A stretch of DNA of 64,000 nucleotides from Micromonospora olivasterospora (GCF_007830265.1 NZ_VLKE01000001.1:2294001-2358000), one strand, 5' to 3'. Positions 8,853 to 18,498 are shown, counted from the first letter of the stretch. Notes: generated from the letters alone by a model not told the origin. Program-made: numbers and translations.

Positions 8853-11240
8853 ATGACAGACGTGCAGGAGCTCGCGTCCGGTTCGGGCGCGGAGCATCGC
8901 CGGGCGGGGATGCGGGTCCGCAGGGGTACCGGTGACACCGAACTGGTGGACGTCAACAAGATTGCCGGGGCGGTCGAGCGGTGGGTGGCCGACCTGGACG
9001 AGGTGGACCCGCTGCGGGTGGCCACGAAGACGGTCAGCGGGCTGTATGACGGGGCGACCACCGCCGAGTTGGACAAGCTGTTGATCCAGACGGCAGCGGA
9101 GTTGATCGGTGAGGAGCCGCAGTACTCCAGGCTGGCGGCGCGGTTGCTGGCTGCGTCCGTGGACAAGGAGGTCCGCGGGCATGGTGTGGCGAGCTTCAGC
9201 CAGTCCATCCGGTGTGCCCACGGCTTGGGTTTGATCGGCGATGGCACCGCCGCGTTCGTGGCCCGTAACGCGGGCACGTTTGACGACGCGGTGGACCCGG
9301 CTGGTGATCTGCGCTTCGAGTACTTCGGCCTGCGTACGGTGGCCGACCGGTACCTGCTGCGTCACCCCGAGTCTCGGCTGGTGGTGGAGACGCCGCAGTA
9401 CTGGCTGCTGCGGGTGGCCTGCGGGTTGTCGCAGACGCCGGCCGAGGCGATCGGGTTCTACCGGCTGATGTCGTCGCTGGCGTACCTGCCGAGTTCTCCG
9501 ACGCTGTTCAACTCGGGGACCCGGCACACGCAGATGTCGTCGTGTTTCCTGGTCGACTCTCCCCGTGACGAGTTGGACTCAATCTACGAGCGGTACCACC
9601 AGGTCGCGAAGTTGTCGAAGTTCTCCGGCGGCATCGGCATCGCCTGGTCGCGGGTGCGCGGTCGGGGCGCGCTGATCCGCGGCACGAACGGCCGGTCGAA
9701 CGGCATCGTGCCGTTCCTGAAGACGCTCGACGCGGGCGTGGCGGCGGTCAACCAGGGTGGCCGGCGTAAGGGCGCGGCCTGCGTCTACCTGGAGCCGTGG
9801 CACCCGGACATCGAGGAGTTCCTGGAGTTGCGGGACAACACCGGCGAGGAGTCCCGTCGTACGCACAACCTGAACCTGGCCAACTGGGTCCCGGACGAGT
9901 TCATGCGCCGCGTCGAGGCAGACGAGGAGTGGTCGCTGATCGACCCGTCCGACGCGCCCGAGTTGCCCGACCTGTACGGGGAGGAGTTCGATGCCGCCTA
10001 CCGGGTCGCGGAGAAAAAGGCCGTCCGGACGGTCAAGGCTCGAGACCTGTACGGGCGGATGATGCGCACTCTGGCGCAGACCGGCAACGGGTGGATGACG
10101 TTCAAGGATCCGTCGAACCGGCTGTCCAACCAGACCGGGGCGCCGGGCAACGTGATCCACCTGTCCAACCTGTGCACCGAGATCCTCGAGGTCAACAGCG
10201 ACACCGAGACCGCGGTGTGCAACCTCGGCTCGATCAACCTGGGCGCCCACGTCACGGTCGACGGGGTCGACTGGGAGAAGCTGCGGGCGACCGTACGTAC
10301 CGCGGTGGTGTTCCTCGACCGGGTGATCGACATCAACTACTACCCGGCCGAGCAGGCAGCGGTGTCGAACCCGCGCTGGCGGCCGGTCGGGCTCGGACTG
10401 ATGGGCCTGCAGGACGCGTTCTTCGCCCTACGCCTGCCGTTCGACTCGGCCGAGGCCAGGCACCTGTCGACCCGGGTGCAGGAGGAGGTCTTCCTGACCG
10501 CCCTGGAAACCTCGGCGGGGCTCGCCGAGCGGTTCGGCCCTCATCCCGCGTACGTCGAGACCCGCGCCGCCCGCGGTGAGCTGCACCCGGACCTGTGGGG
10601 CGCGGCACCCGTGCAGCAGGAGCGGTGGGAGGGGCTGCGTTCGGCGATCGCGTCGCACGGCCTGCGCAACTCGCTGCTGGTCGCGATCGCTCCGACCGCC
10701 ACGATCGCCTCGATCGCCGGCTGCTACGAGTGCACCGAGCCGCAGGTGTCCAACCTGTTCAAGCGCGAAACCATGTCCGGTGAGTTCCTCCAGGTCAACA
10801 CCTACCTTGTCGGTGAGCTGAAGGCGCGCGGACTGTGGACGCCGGCGATCAGAGACCAGATCAAGCGCGCCGAGGGATCGGTGCAGGGCATCACGGAACT
10901 GCCCGTCGAGGTGCGGGAGGTGTTCCGCACCGCGTGGGAGCTTCCGCAGCGGGCGCTGATCGACCTGGCCGCCGCCCGAGCGCCGTACGTCGACCAGTCG
11001 CAATCGCTGAACCTGTTCATGAGCGCGCCGACCATCGGCAAGCTGTCGTCGATGTACTTCTACGCCTGGAAGTCCGGGCTGAAGACCACCTACTACCTGC
11101 GTTCCCGTCCGGCGACGCGGATCCAGCAGGCCACCGTCGCCGTCACCGCCGCCGCGGTGGTGCCCACCGTCGTCGGTTCGAGCGCCGACGCAGTGGCCTG
11201 CTCCCTCGAGAACCCCGAGAGCTGCGAGGCTTGCCAGTGA
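8853..11240 (+). CDS. nrdA: Class I ribonucleoside-diphosphate reductase, alpha subunit
   Basis: 795 residues. Reduces NDPs to dNDPs together with NrdB. An N-terminal ATP-cone (about 20-110, RVRRGTGDTELVDVNKI) is followed by the catalytic barrel: redox cysteines C231 (SSCFLV) and C456 (VCNLGS), the NLCTE triad with N439, C441 and E443, radical-transfer tyrosines Y747/Y748 (TTYYLRSR) and a C-terminal CEAC thiol pair (791-794). The ATG at 8853 is chosen because GAGGAGAG precedes it; the frame is open into the riboswitch, which cannot be coding. The stop overlaps the nrdB start. Confidence 0.96.
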   Translation: MTDVQELASGSGAEHRRAGMRVRRGTGDTELVDVNKIAGAVERWVADLDEVDPLRVATKTVSGLYDGATTAELDKLLIQTAAELIGEEPQYSRLAARLLAASVDKEVRGHGVASFSQSIRCAHGLGLIGDGTAAFVARNAGTFDDAVDPAGDLRFEYFGLRTVADRYLLRHPESRLVVETPQYWLLRVACGLSQTPAEAIGFYRLMSSLAYLPSSPTLFNSGTRHTQMSSCFLVDSPRDELDSIYERYHQVAKLSKFSGGIGIAWSRVRGRGALIRGTNGRSNGIVPFLKTLDAGVAAVNQGGRRKGAACVYLEPWHPDIEEFLELRDNTGEESRRTHNLNLANWVPDEFMRRVEADEEWSLIDPSDAPELPDLYGEEFDAAYRVAEKKAVRTVKARDLYGRMMRTLAQTGNGWMTFKDPSNRLSNQTGAPGNVIHLSNLCTEILEVNSDTETAVCNLGSINLGAHVTVDGVDWEKLRATVRTAVVFLDRVIDINYYPAEQAAVSNPRWRPVGLGLMGLQDAFFALRLPFDSAEARHLSTRVQEEVFLTALETSAGLAERFGPHPAYVETRAARGELHPDLWGAAPVQQERWEGLRSAIASHGLRNSLLVAIAPTATIASIAGCYECTEPQVSNLFKRETMSGEFLQVNTYLVGELKARGLWTPAIRDQIKRAEGSVQGITELPVEVREVFRTAWELPQRALIDLAAARAPYVDQSQSLNLFMSAPTIGKLSSMYFYAWKSGLKTTYYLRSRPATRIQQATVAVTAAAVVPTVVGSSADAVACSLENPESCEACQ

Positions 11241-12280
11241 CCACCGTCCCCGAATCCCGCGCCGCCAGCACCGGCGAGCGGCACATGCTGCTCGATCCCG
11301 GCATGGACCTGACCCTGCGCCCGATGCGCTACCCGCACTTCTTCGACCGGTTCAAGGACGCCATCCGTAACACCTGGACTGTCGAGGAGGTCGACCTGCA
11401 CTCCGACCTCGCCGACCTGGCCAGGCTTTCGCCCGCCGAGCAGCACCTGGTGTCCCGGCTCGTCGCGTTCTTCGCCACCGGGGACACCATCGTCGCCAAC
11501 AATCTGGTGCTCAATCTCTACCAGCACGTCAACTCCCCGGAAGGCCGGCTCTACCTGTCCCGGCAACTGTTCGAAGAGGCCGTGCACGTGCAGTTCTACC
11601 TGAACCTGCTCGACACGTATGTCCCGGATGAGAAGGAGCGGTTCGCGGCGTTCGCCGCCATCGAGAACATCCCGTCCATCCGACGCAAGGCCGAGTTCTG
11701 CTTCCGCTGGATCGACTCCGTCTTCGCGCTGCGCGAGCTGCGGACCCGCGAGGACCGCCGGGCGTTTTTGCTCAACCTGGTCTGCTTCGCCGCGTGTATC
11801 GAGGGGTTGTTCTTCTACGGCGCCTTCGCCTACGTCTACTTCCTGCGGTCCCGGGGCCTGCTGAACGGGCTCGCCTCCGGCACCAACTGGGTGTTCCGTG
11901 ACGAGTCCATGCACATGGCGTTCGCTTTCGACGTCGTCGAAACCGTCCGCCGCGAGGAGCCGGACCTGTTCGACGACGAGATGACCCGCCAGGTACGCGA
12001 GATGCTGGCCGAAGCGGTGGAGTGCGAGGCCCAGTTCGCCGAGGACCTCCTCGAACAGGGTGTATCCGGGCTCTCCCTGGCCGAGATGCGCCAGTACCTG
12101 CAGCACGTGGCCGACCGTCGGCTCGCCCAACTCGGCATCGCACCGCTCTACGGCTCGACGAACCCGTTCCCGTTCATGGACCTGCAGGATGTGCAGGAGC
12201 TGTCAAACTTCTTCGAGCGGCGGGTGTCGGCCTACCAGGTCGGGGTGACCGGGAGCGTCACCTTCGACGACGACTTCTGA
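11237..12280 (+). CDS. nrdB: Class I ribonucleotide reductase, beta (radical) subunit
   Basis: 347 residues. Houses the di-metal/tyrosyl-radical cofactor. Ligands match class Ia enzymes: D83, E114, H117, E189, E223 and H226, with the radical tyrosine Y121 at the position of E. coli Y122 (EAVHVQFY). The GTG at 11237 overlaps the nrdA stop (GTGA), so the two are translationally coupled. An ATG at 11285 is a less likely start. No third gene of the Streptomyces nrdS type follows; the next gene is on the opposite strand. Confidence 0.95.
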   Translation: MTTVPESRAASTGERHMLLDPGMDLTLRPMRYPHFFDRFKDAIRNTWTVEEVDLHSDLADLARLSPAEQHLVSRLVAFFATGDTIVANNLVLNLYQHVNSPEGRLYLSRQLFEEAVHVQFYLNLLDTYVPDEKERFAAFAAIENIPSIRRKAEFCFRWIDSVFALRELRTREDRRAFLLNLVCFAACIEGLFFYGAFAYVYFLRSRGLLNGLASGTNWVFRDESMHMAFAFDVVETVRREEPDLFDDEMTRQVREMLAEAVECEAQFAEDLLEQGVSGLSLAEMRQYLQHVADRRLAQLGIAPLYGSTNPFPFMDLQDVQELSNFFERRVSAYQVGVTGSVTFDDDF

Positions 12281-12548
12281 CCACCGGTCGAGCCACGCCC
12301 GGGCCATGCAGGACCGAGTTGAGACGCTCGCATACACAGTCGGCCGGGTCCGCCTCGGCGAGGATCGCCTCGATCCGCGCCAGGCGGGCCCGTGTCTGAC
12401 GCACCTCGTGCTCCAGCCGGGTCGCCCGTGCGGCGCTCGCGCCGACCTGCCGGCGTGAGGCGTCCAGGCGATCGAAGTCCTCCGGCCGTATGGCCACCCA
12501 GTCGGAGCCGTCCACGACCACCGCGATCCTGTCGATCTTCCGACCCAT
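12258..12548 (-). CDS. Small protein of unknown function with a coiled-coil-like segment
   Basis: 96 residues. The N-terminus (KIDRIAVVVDGSDWVAIRPE) looks like a small beta unit. It is followed by an Arg/Ala/Glu-rich helix (about 35-70) likely to form a coiled coil, and an Arg-rich tail. AAGGTG precedes the ATG. The 3' end overlaps the 3' end of nrdB by 23 bases on the other strand. I do not recognise a family. Confidence 0.55.
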   Translation of the reverse strand: MGRKIDRIAVVVDGSDWVAIRPEDFDRLDASRRQVGASAARATRLEHEVRQTRARLARIEAILAEADPADCVCERLNSVLHGPGVARPVVRSRRRR

Positions 12549-12655
12549 CCGTCACCTTCTCGTCGCGCGGGGACTCTCCTGCTGCGGCGTCCTGGTCCCT
12601 CAGGGCGGACGCGCCGACCACAACCGCTCAAGGACCAACACGATAGACAACGGCG

Positions 12656-13237
12656 TTGGCTAGTTCTGTCCACTTTGGGCGGCGCGCCGGACGAGGAGGC
12701 CTGGTGCACCCGGCCGGGATTGCCCTACGCGGCCCAACGCGGCTGGTCCGTTACGCCGACGACTTCGTGGGCCTGGTCCACGGAACCCGGGACCACACGG
12801 CCGCAGTGCGCAAGGACGTCGCCGCCGTGCTCGCTCCGCTTGGCCTGCGCCTGTCGCCGACCAAGACGCGGATCGTGCACATGAGCGACGGGCTCGACTT
12901 CCTCGGCTTCCACATCCAGTGGCAGCGCAAGCGAGGCTCGAACCGCTGGCACGTGCACACGTTCATCGCCGCCCGGCCGATCCGGTCATTGAAGGCGAAC
13001 ATCCGAGCACTGACCCGCAGGACATCACAGCAGGACCTGAGAACCGTGCTGACCAGGCTCAACCAGGTCACGCACGGCTGGGCCAAAGGCCCTCCGCAAA
13101 CAGTTCACCACGCCGACCGGCAGGTGGCTGCCCATCACCGCGGACGGGACCGCGCACCAACCGATAGCGGCCACCCCGGTGACCCGCTACCGGCAACGCA
13201 CAATCCCCACCCCTGGCCCACACCCGACAACGCCTGA
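12656..13237 (+). pseudogene. Group II intron reverse transcriptase/maturase remnant
   Basis: Retains the catalytic YADD box (VRYADDFVGLV), the SPTKTRIVH block and the FLGFHIQW motif of bacterial group II intron reverse transcriptases, plus the start of maturase domain X (LTRLNQVTHGWA). The first palm/finger blocks are missing at the 5' side. After GWA, a deletion and frameshifts remove most of domain X, although the family's PTPWPT tail is still readable. It cannot be functional. It sits just upstream of intron domain V, as expected. Confidence 0.85.
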
Positions 13238-13253
13238 CGACAGCAACCGTGGA

Positions 13254-13346
13254 GAGCCCGTTGCGCGGAGACGCGCACGGCGGGTTCGGCGAGCGGCCTG
13301 GAGAAACGGACCAGCGGCAACGCGGCACCGCACTCCAGGCCGACTC
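13254..13346 (+). ncRNA. Group II intron domains V and VI (3' end)
   Basis: 13254-13287 is a 34-nt hairpin with the domain V layout: GAGCCCG … CGGGTTC outer stem, GCGCG/CGCGC upper stem and GAGA loop, with the catalytic AGC near the base. Domain VI follows, with GGCCTGGAG (13295-13303) pairing with CTCCAGGCC (13333-13341). The intron 3' end should be near 13346. The RNA core upstream is truncated, so splicing is unlikely. Confidence 0.8.
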
Positions 13347-13349
13347 AAC

Positions 13350-13703
13350 TAGCGAGTCCCTGACCAGCTGCCCAGGCCCGGTCTCGGTGAACGGCCGATC
13401 GTCGTCGGCGTCGAGCGATCCGGGTTGCAGCTACGGTGCCGATCCGACATTCCCGGGCGGAGGAACACCGCCTCGATCATCATCGCCGTCGTCGGGGCTC
13501 CGCCCCTGCGGGGAGTCGGTGGCTGGCCGGGATGGCACCTGCCCCCGCGGCCGCTCCATCCGCATCACGCCATACCCGACGCGCGAGACCGTACGGCCGA
13601 CCGGCCTTCAAGCGCCTCCGGAACGGGAAGTCATGCACTGTCTGCCGCGGCGGTGGATTCGACTGCCATGTTGCAGCCGACGCCCACCCGTTGGCGACGA
13701 TCA
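13350..13703. other. No convincing gene
   Basis: A minus-strand frame starts with ATG inside the end of the ABC ATPase gene (13717) and runs about 75 codons to near 13490. It has no family features and lies downstream of the operon. It may be a relic of a further operon gene. Confidence 0.35.
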
Positions 13704-14489
13704 TCATGAGGTGGTCCGTGGTTCCGGCAGGACGAGGGGCGTTCCGGTCGTGGGGTCGGTGATGATGCGAGCGCGTACGCCGAACACCGCCTCGACCAGT
13801 TGCGCGTCCACGACGTCGGCGGGCGGCCCCTGGGCGATCACAGCGCCGTCGCGCATCGCGACGATTTCGTGGGCGTAGCGGCAGGCCATGTTGAGGTCGT
13901 GCAGGACGGCGACGACCGTGCGGCCGGCGGCGTTGAGGTTGCTGAGCAGGTCCAGGACCTCCAGCTGATGGGCAAGATCGAGGAACGTGGTCGGCTCGTC
14001 GAGCAGGAGCAGGTCGGTGTCCTGGGCGAGCACCAGGGCGATCCAGACGCGTTGGCGCTGGCCTCCGGACAGCTCGTCGACGGGACGGCCGGCCAGCTCG
14101 GTGACGCCGGTGGCGGCCAGGGCGGCGGTCACGGCCTGTTCGTCGCCGGCCGACCACTGCCGCAGCCACTTCTGGTGCGGGTGTCGGCCTCGGGCGACCA
14201 GGTCGCTCACGGTGATGCCGTCCGGGGCGATGGGCTGCTGCGGCAGCACGCCGATGCGGCCGGCGACCTCGCGTGTCGGCAGCCGGTGGATGTCGCGGCC
14301 GTCGAGCAGAACCGTTCCGGACGCCGACGGCATGAGCCGGGCGAGGCCGCGCAGCAGCGTCGACTTGCCGCAGGCGTTGGGACCGACCACGGCGGTGATC
14401 TTTCCTGGAGCGATCTGGAGGTCGAGGCCGGCCACCACGGTGCGGCCGTCGTAGGCGAGGCGCAGTCCGGTGGCACGCAGGTCGGTCAT
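13704..14489 (-). CDS. ABC importer ATPase (FepC/BtuD type)
   Basis: 261 residues. Walker [10 protein letters not shown] (36-44), signature LSGGQ (140-144), Walker B LLLLDE (160-165). Belongs to the iron-complex/cobalamin importer subfamily and powers the two permeases encoded upstream. Its ATG overlaps the permease stop by four bases. The upstream cobalamin riboswitch makes a cobamide or related corrinoid a better guess for the substrate than a siderophore. Confidence 0.9.
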   Translation of the reverse strand: MTDLRATGLRLAYDGRTVVAGLDLQIAPGKITAVVGPNACGKSTLLRGLARLMPSASGTVLLDGRDIHRLPTREVAGRIGVLPQQPIAPDGITVSDLVARGRHPHQKWLRQWSAGDEQAVTAALAATGVTELAGRPVDELSGGQRQRVWIALVLAQDTDLLLLDEPTTFLDLAHQLEVLDLLSNLNAAGRTVVAVLHDLNMACRYAHEIVAMRDGAVIAQGPPADVVDAQLVEAVFGVRARIITDPTTGTPLVLPEPRTTS

Positions 14490-15490
14490 CCTGTTCTCCC
14501 GATCCGGTTGGCTCTGGCCAGCAGCCAGATGAGCAAGGGGGCGCCGAGCACGGTGGTGAGCACGCCGACGGGCAGTTCGGCCGGGGCGAGAACCCGGCGG
14601 GCGGCCAGGTCCGCGCAGGCCAGCAGCGCGGCGCCGACCGCGGCCGAGGTGACCAGCGCGAGGCCACGCTCGCGGACCAGGCGGCGGGCCAGTTGCGGCG
14701 CGGCCAGCGCGACGAAGGCGATCGGCCCGGCCGCCGCGGTGGCCACTGCCGCGAGAGCGACGGCCGTGGCCAGCAGCGCGACCCGGGCCGGCTCGGCCCG
14801 GGTGCCCAGGGCGAGAGCGAGGTCGTCGCCGAGCTCCAGGGCCCGTAGCGATGCCGCCAGCCGCAACGCCACCGGCAGCAGCACCGCGACCGCGAGCAGC
14901 ACGGGCAGCACGTGGCCCCAGGACCGGCCGGCGAGGCTGCCGGAGAGCCAGATCGCGGCCTGCTCGGCGGTGTAGACGTTGGCGGTGTTGAGCAGGTACG
15001 CGGTCACCGAGGTGAGCATCGCGGTGATCCCGATGCCGACCAGTACGAGCCGGTAGCCGGTGACACCGCGACGCCAGGACAGCAGATAGATCCCCACCGC
15101 GGTCGCGAGCGCGCCGGTGAGGGCGCCGGACGCGACCGTGACCGGGCCGGCCGCGACGATCACCACGAGGAAGACCGCCGCGGCTCCGGCGCCCGCGTTG
15201 ATGCCGATGATGTCCGGGCTGGCGAGGGGGTTGCGCACGACGCGTTGCACGATCGCCCCGGACAGGCCGAACGCGGCGCCGACGGCGATCGCGGCGAGCG
15301 CGCGGGGCAGCCGCAGTTCGAGGATCACGTAGGCGCTGCGGCGGGTCGAGCCGTCCCCGCCGGTCAGGACCGTGAGCACGTCGGAGATCGGCAGCGGGTA
15401 GTCGCCCATGGTCAGTGAGGCCACCATCGCGACCACGGCGATGACCAGAGCGACCAGGCTGACCACGGCGGCTCGCCGGTCGGCGCGCAT
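14486..15490 (-). CDS. FecCD-family ABC permease, second subunit
   Basis: 334 residues, about nine to ten transmembrane segments. FecCD signatures: [40 protein letters not shown], and [18 protein letters not shown] near the ATPase-coupling loop. The ATG at 15490 overlaps the previous stop (TGATG). It forms a hetero-dimeric channel with the permease encoded just upstream. The longer open frame to 16135 is antiparallel noise within that gene's region. Confidence 0.9.
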   Translation of the reverse strand: MRADRRAAVVSLVALVIAVVAMVASLTMGDYPLPISDVLTVLTGGDGSTRRSAYVILELRLPRALAAIAVGAAFGLSGAIVQRVVRNPLASPDIIGINAGAGAAAVFLVVIVAAGPVTVASGALTGALATAVGIYLLSWRRGVTGYRLVLVGIGITAMLTSVTAYLLNTANVYTAEQAAIWLSGSLAGRSWGHVLPVLLAVAVLLPVALRLAASLRALELGDDLALALGTRAEPARVALLATAVALAAVATAAAGPIAFVALAAPQLARRLVRERGLALVTSAAVGAALLACADLAARRVLAPAELPVGVLTTVLGAPLLIWLLARANRIGRTG

Positions 15491-16437
15491 CACAGCTCGG
15501 CCAGCCTGCGACGGCGTACCAGGGCGATGAAGAACGGCGCGCCGGCGATCGCCGTGACGATGCCGGCCTGCAGTTCCTGCGGCTCGGCGACGACGCGGCC
15601 GAGCACGTCGGCGGCGAGCAGCACGACCGGCGCCAGCACCGCCGCGTAGGGAAGCAGCCAGCGGTGGCCCGGGCCGGTCAGGGCGCGGGCCATGTGCGGC
15701 ACCGTCAGCCCGACGAACGCGATCGGCCCGGCGAGGGCCACCGCGGTGCCGGCGAGCAGCACCACGGCGAGGGCCGCGGTGGCCCGGCCGGCGGCCAGGC
15801 GCTGCCCGAGCGAACGAGCCATGTCGTCGCCGAGCGCGATCGCGTCCAGCGCCCGCACCGACATCGCCGCCAGCAGCGCCCCGGTGGCCAGGAACGGCAA
15901 CGCCGTGCCGATGACCGAGATGTCCGCCGCGGTCAGCGCCCCGACCGACCAGTACCGGTAGGAGTTGAACGTGTTGATGTCCAGCAACGTCAGCGCCGTG
16001 GTCAGCCCACCGAGCAGCGCGGTCGCGGCAGCACCCGCGAGCGCCAGTTTCACCGGGGTGGCGCCGCCGCGGCCCAGCGAGCTCAGCGCGTACACGCCGG
16101 CGCCGGCCAGCGCCGCACCGGCGAACGAGAACCACACCCAGCCGCCGAAGGTGTGCACCCCGAACACCGAGATCCCCAACACCACACCGAGCGCGGCGCC
16201 GGCGTTGACGCCGAGCACCTCCGGTCCGGCGAGGGCGTTGCGGGTCAGGCCCTGCAGCAGGGCGCCGGCCACGCCGAGGGCTGCGCCGGCGGAAACCCCG
16301 ACGAGGGTACGGGGTACGCGCAGGTACTCCACGATCCGCTGCGCGTCGGAGCCGTCCGGGTGCAGCCAGGTACCGGCGACCGTACTCATGCTGATCGTCT
16401 CGTTGCCGATCAGCAGGGAACCGAGGACCGCCGCCAC
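15490..16437 (-). CDS. FecCD-family ABC permease, first subunit
   Basis: 315 residues from the GTG at 16437. FecCD features: [57 protein letters not shown]. The chosen GTG would cut the first transmembrane segment. Translation may instead begin at CTG 16482, which overlaps the binding-protein stop (CTGA) and restores a full helix ([20 protein letters not shown]). It lies between the binding protein and the second permease in one operon. Confidence 0.88.
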   Translation of the reverse strand: MAAVLGSLLIGNETISMSTVAGTWLHPDGSDAQRIVEYLRVPRTLVGVSAGAALGVAGALLQGLTRNALAGPEVLGVNAGAALGVVLGISVFGVHTFGGWVWFSFAGAALAGAGVYALSSLGRGGATPVKLALAGAAATALLGGLTTALTLLDINTFNSYRYWSVGALTAADISVIGTALPFLATGALLAAMSVRALDAIALGDDMARSLGQRLAAGRATAALAVVLLAGTAVALAGPIAFVGLTVPHMARALTGPGHRWLLPYAAVLAPVVLLAADVLGRVVAEPQELQAGIVTAIAGAPFFIALVRRRRLAEL

Positions 16438-16478
16438 GAGTACGACGACGGCCCCGGCCAGACCGGCAGCCCGAGCGT

Positions 16479-17516
16479 TCAGAACTTCTCCGGGTGCAGC
16501 AGCTTTGCCAGATTCGCCACCGCGTCGGCGTTGCGCACTCCCGGTGTGATCTCGGCGAACGTCACCGCGTAAATCCGGTTGTCACGGATCGCGGGCACGT
16601 TCGCCAGCGCGGGGTCGGACTTGAGCCCGTCGATGACCCCCTGCGCGCCGTCCGGGCCGACGTCGGCCCCGCAGCAGGCCGGGATCACGATGACGTCGGG
16701 CTTGCGCTTGATCAGCTCCTCGGTGCCGATCCGGGCGAGCCGGCCGGGCACGTCGTCGAACACCTGAATGCCGCCGGCCTTCTCGATGATCGTGGTGGCG
16801 ACGTCCTCGCTGCCGAAAACCCGCAGCTCACCGCCGCCCGGCCGGTTCAGCATCGCGACTGTCGGCCGCTTCACCCCGGCGAGTTCGCTCTCGACGCCGG
16901 CGACGGTCTGCTTCATCTTCGTGACAAGAGCCTCGGCCTGCGTCGTCGTGCCGAGAACACGGCCGAGGTCGGTGAGGTCGCCGTAGACGCTGTCAAGCGA
17001 GACGTCGTTGTCGGCCAGGGATTTCTGCCCCTCGCCGTCGGCGGTCGGGCAGTACTGGGTGAACAGGTACGAGCCGATGCCGATCTTGTTCAGTTCGGCG
17101 CGGGTGCCGAGTCCCTCGGTGGTGAAGGCCCCGGTGAACCCGGAGACCACGAAGTCCGGGTCGAGGCGCAGCACCTCCTCGCGGCTCGGATACTCCTCCG
17201 GGTAGTAGGTCGGCTCCTGCTGGTCCGGGTGGAACTGCGCGGCATATTCGGGCAGCAGCGGATTGTCCAGGTAGGCGGCGCCGACCAGCTTGTCGCCGGC
17301 GCCGAGGGCGTACACCGCCTCGATCCCATTGTGGAAGGCCGCGAAAATCTTGGTGGGCGGGGCGCCGGCCGGCACGGCGACACCGCAGTTGGTGACGGCG
17401 GTCGCGCCGCTCCCGGCGGTCACCTCGGGTTCGGTGTCGCTGCCGGAACAGCCGGCGAGGGCGACGATGAGAACGGACAGCGGCGCGGTGATGCGCCAAG
17501 GCATGGGGAACCGCAC
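16479..17516 (-). CDS. Corrinoid/iron-complex binding lipoprotein of an ABC importer
   Basis: 345 residues. A short signal peptide ends in the lipobox LAGC, with the lipidated Cys at 23. The mature part is a type III periplasmic-binding fold (LRLDPDFVVSGF, ELIKRKPDVIVIPACCGADV) as in FecB/BtuF. The GTG at 17516 has GGAAGG upstream; an ATG at 17504 is an alternative. Family resemblance is generic (usually annotated as iron-siderophore binding), but the cobalamin riboswitch in front of it argues for a corrinoid or cobalt-complex ligand. The twin Cys (ACC) near the C-terminal lobe is unusual. Confidence 0.82.
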   Translation of the reverse strand: MRFPMPWRITAPLSVLIVALAGCSGSDTEPEVTAGSGATAVTNCGVAVPAGAPPTKIFAAFHNGIEAVYALGAGDKLVGAAYLDNPLLPEYAAQFHPDQQEPTYYPEEYPSREEVLRLDPDFVVSGFTGAFTTEGLGTRAELNKIGIGSYLFTQYCPTADGEGQKSLADNDVSLDSVYGDLTDLGRVLGTTTQAEALVTKMKQTVAGVESELAGVKRPTVAMLNRPGGGELRVFGSEDVATTIIEKAGGIQVFDDVPGRLARIGTEELIKRKPDVIVIPACCGADVGPDGAQGVIDGLKSDPALANVPAIRDNRIYAVTFAEITPGVRNADAVANLAKLLHPEKF

Positions 17517-17559
17517 AGCGGGACCGCCTTCCAGCACCTCGTGGACGGGTCGAAGCGTG

Positions 17560-17728
17560 CCGTGGCCGGTCTCCTGGCTGACGGGACAAGCAACCACCGG
17601 CCGGCCTTCCTAGGCGCAAATGCCCAGTGACCTCGCGAACGACGAGGGCCAGCGGTCTCCCGATCACAGTGGCGAGGGCCGCGCCGGCATCACACCGGCT
17701 TCCCGAACACCACGGCGCCCACACGATA
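17560..17728 (-). promoter_or_regulatory. Cobalamin riboswitch of the ABC importer operon
   Basis: Read on the minus strand: GCCGGTGTGATGCCGGCGCG, then GCCCTCGCCACTGTGATCGG, GGTCACTGGG, TAGGAAGGCCGG and finally GTCAGCCAGGAGACCGGCC. These are the consecutive cobalamin-riboswitch blocks in correct order. It ends about 45 bases before the binding-protein start, so translation or transcription of the importer should fall when B12 is plentiful. Confidence 0.88.
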
Positions 17729-17820
17729 ACCGCTCACCTCCGGCCAGGAACCGCTGCGGGGTGCCGGGGGTGGGGATCGACGCACCGAACCCGCCCGCCG
17801 CCGCGTGGCCGGCACAAACC

Positions 17821-17857
17821 AGAAACGCCCCGGGAGAGGATCTCCCGGGGCGTTTCT
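17821..17857. terminator. Strong bidirectional hairpin terminator
   Basis: 17-bp perfect inverted repeat (17821-17837 with 17841-17857) with a 3-nt loop. One strand ends in CGTTTCT and the other in its mirror image. It insulates the importer operon from the mobile-element debris to the right. No intact gene ends here, so its own gene may have been lost. Confidence 0.75.
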
Positions 17858-17880
17858 GATGCATCCGATCAGCTTGTTGT

Positions 17881-17976
17881 TTAACCCTTCTGATCTCGTC
17901 GTTCGGCGATGGTGAGGGCGCGTTTCACGGTCTTCCCGACGTCGTAGCTGGGTGCGGGCTGTCGGTTCTTCCCCAT
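17881..17976 (-). CDS. Tiny ORF, 31 residues, doubtful
   Basis: ATG-initiated frame MGKNRQPAPSYDVGKTVKRA then LTIAERRDQKG, very basic, ending beside the terminator. It may be the start of a truncated transposase-associated gene. No family recognised. Confidence 0.2.
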   Translation of the reverse strand: MGKNRQPAPSYDVGKTVKRALTIAERRDQKG

Positions 17977-18010
17977 GGACAAGCCCGTACGACGCCGACT
18001 ACGACTCAGC

Positions 18011-18043
18011 GGGGTGATCAACGAGTACCACCGGGCGGCCTGA
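18011..18043 (+). pseudogene. Last codons of an integrase-type transposase
   Basis: [14 protein letters not shown] is also the terminus of the rve integrase remnant ending at 41460, so the same IS type once lay here. Only the tail remains. Confidence 0.5.
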
Positions 18044-18064
18044 AATGATCTTCAAAATGCCAGG

Positions 18065-18190
18065 TCAAAGCCACTGAACGAGTTTCGGCACGGTGCAGGC
18101 TGCGGCGTAGCCGAGGCGTCGCAGCCGGGCGCCCAATCGTGCGGAGCTCAGCGACGTGCCGGGAGCGGCGCCGGGGAACAGCCACCGGTT
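18065..18190 (-). pseudogene. Fragment resembling a tyrosine recombinase
   Basis: The minus frame reads LANRWLFPGAAPGTSLSSAR then LGARLRRLGY. This resembles the segment before the catalytic C-terminus of phage/IS tyrosine recombinases (…WLFPGRxPGxxLSxxxLxxRLRxLGI). No catalytic residues are retained. Confidence 0.4.
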
Positions 18191-18192
18191 AG

Positions 18193-18498
18193 CTAGCGGA
18201 CGAGGTTTTCGGCACCCGCAGGGGCCTCCGTGGTGCGTATCTCGATGATGCCGGCGACCCAACGGGTTCCCCTGGGACCGCCGACCCGGATCACGGCGAC
18301 CGCGGCGAGCTGGTATCCCGGTGCGCCGTTACCGTCAGCCGATTCGATGGGGGTACCGAACCGGATGATCTCGCGCCATATGTCGAACCCAGGCCCGAGA
18401 TCCCGAGCGACCTGCGCGATCGGCTTGCCGGTCTCCCGCACGATCCGCACCGTGCCCTCGCGGAACTTTCTATCGAACCGCTTTCTCGTTTCAGCCAT
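18193..18498 (-). pseudogene. IS3-family OrfA N-terminus fused to unrelated sequence
   Basis: 102 codons from the ATG at 18498. Residues 1-35 (TRKRFDRKFREGTVRIVRET, GKPIAQVARDLG) are the helix-turn-helix start of IS3 OrfA. From residue 36 the sequence (FDIWREIIRFGTPIESADG…) is not IS3-like, so a deletion has joined two unrelated pieces in frame. Confidence 0.6.
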
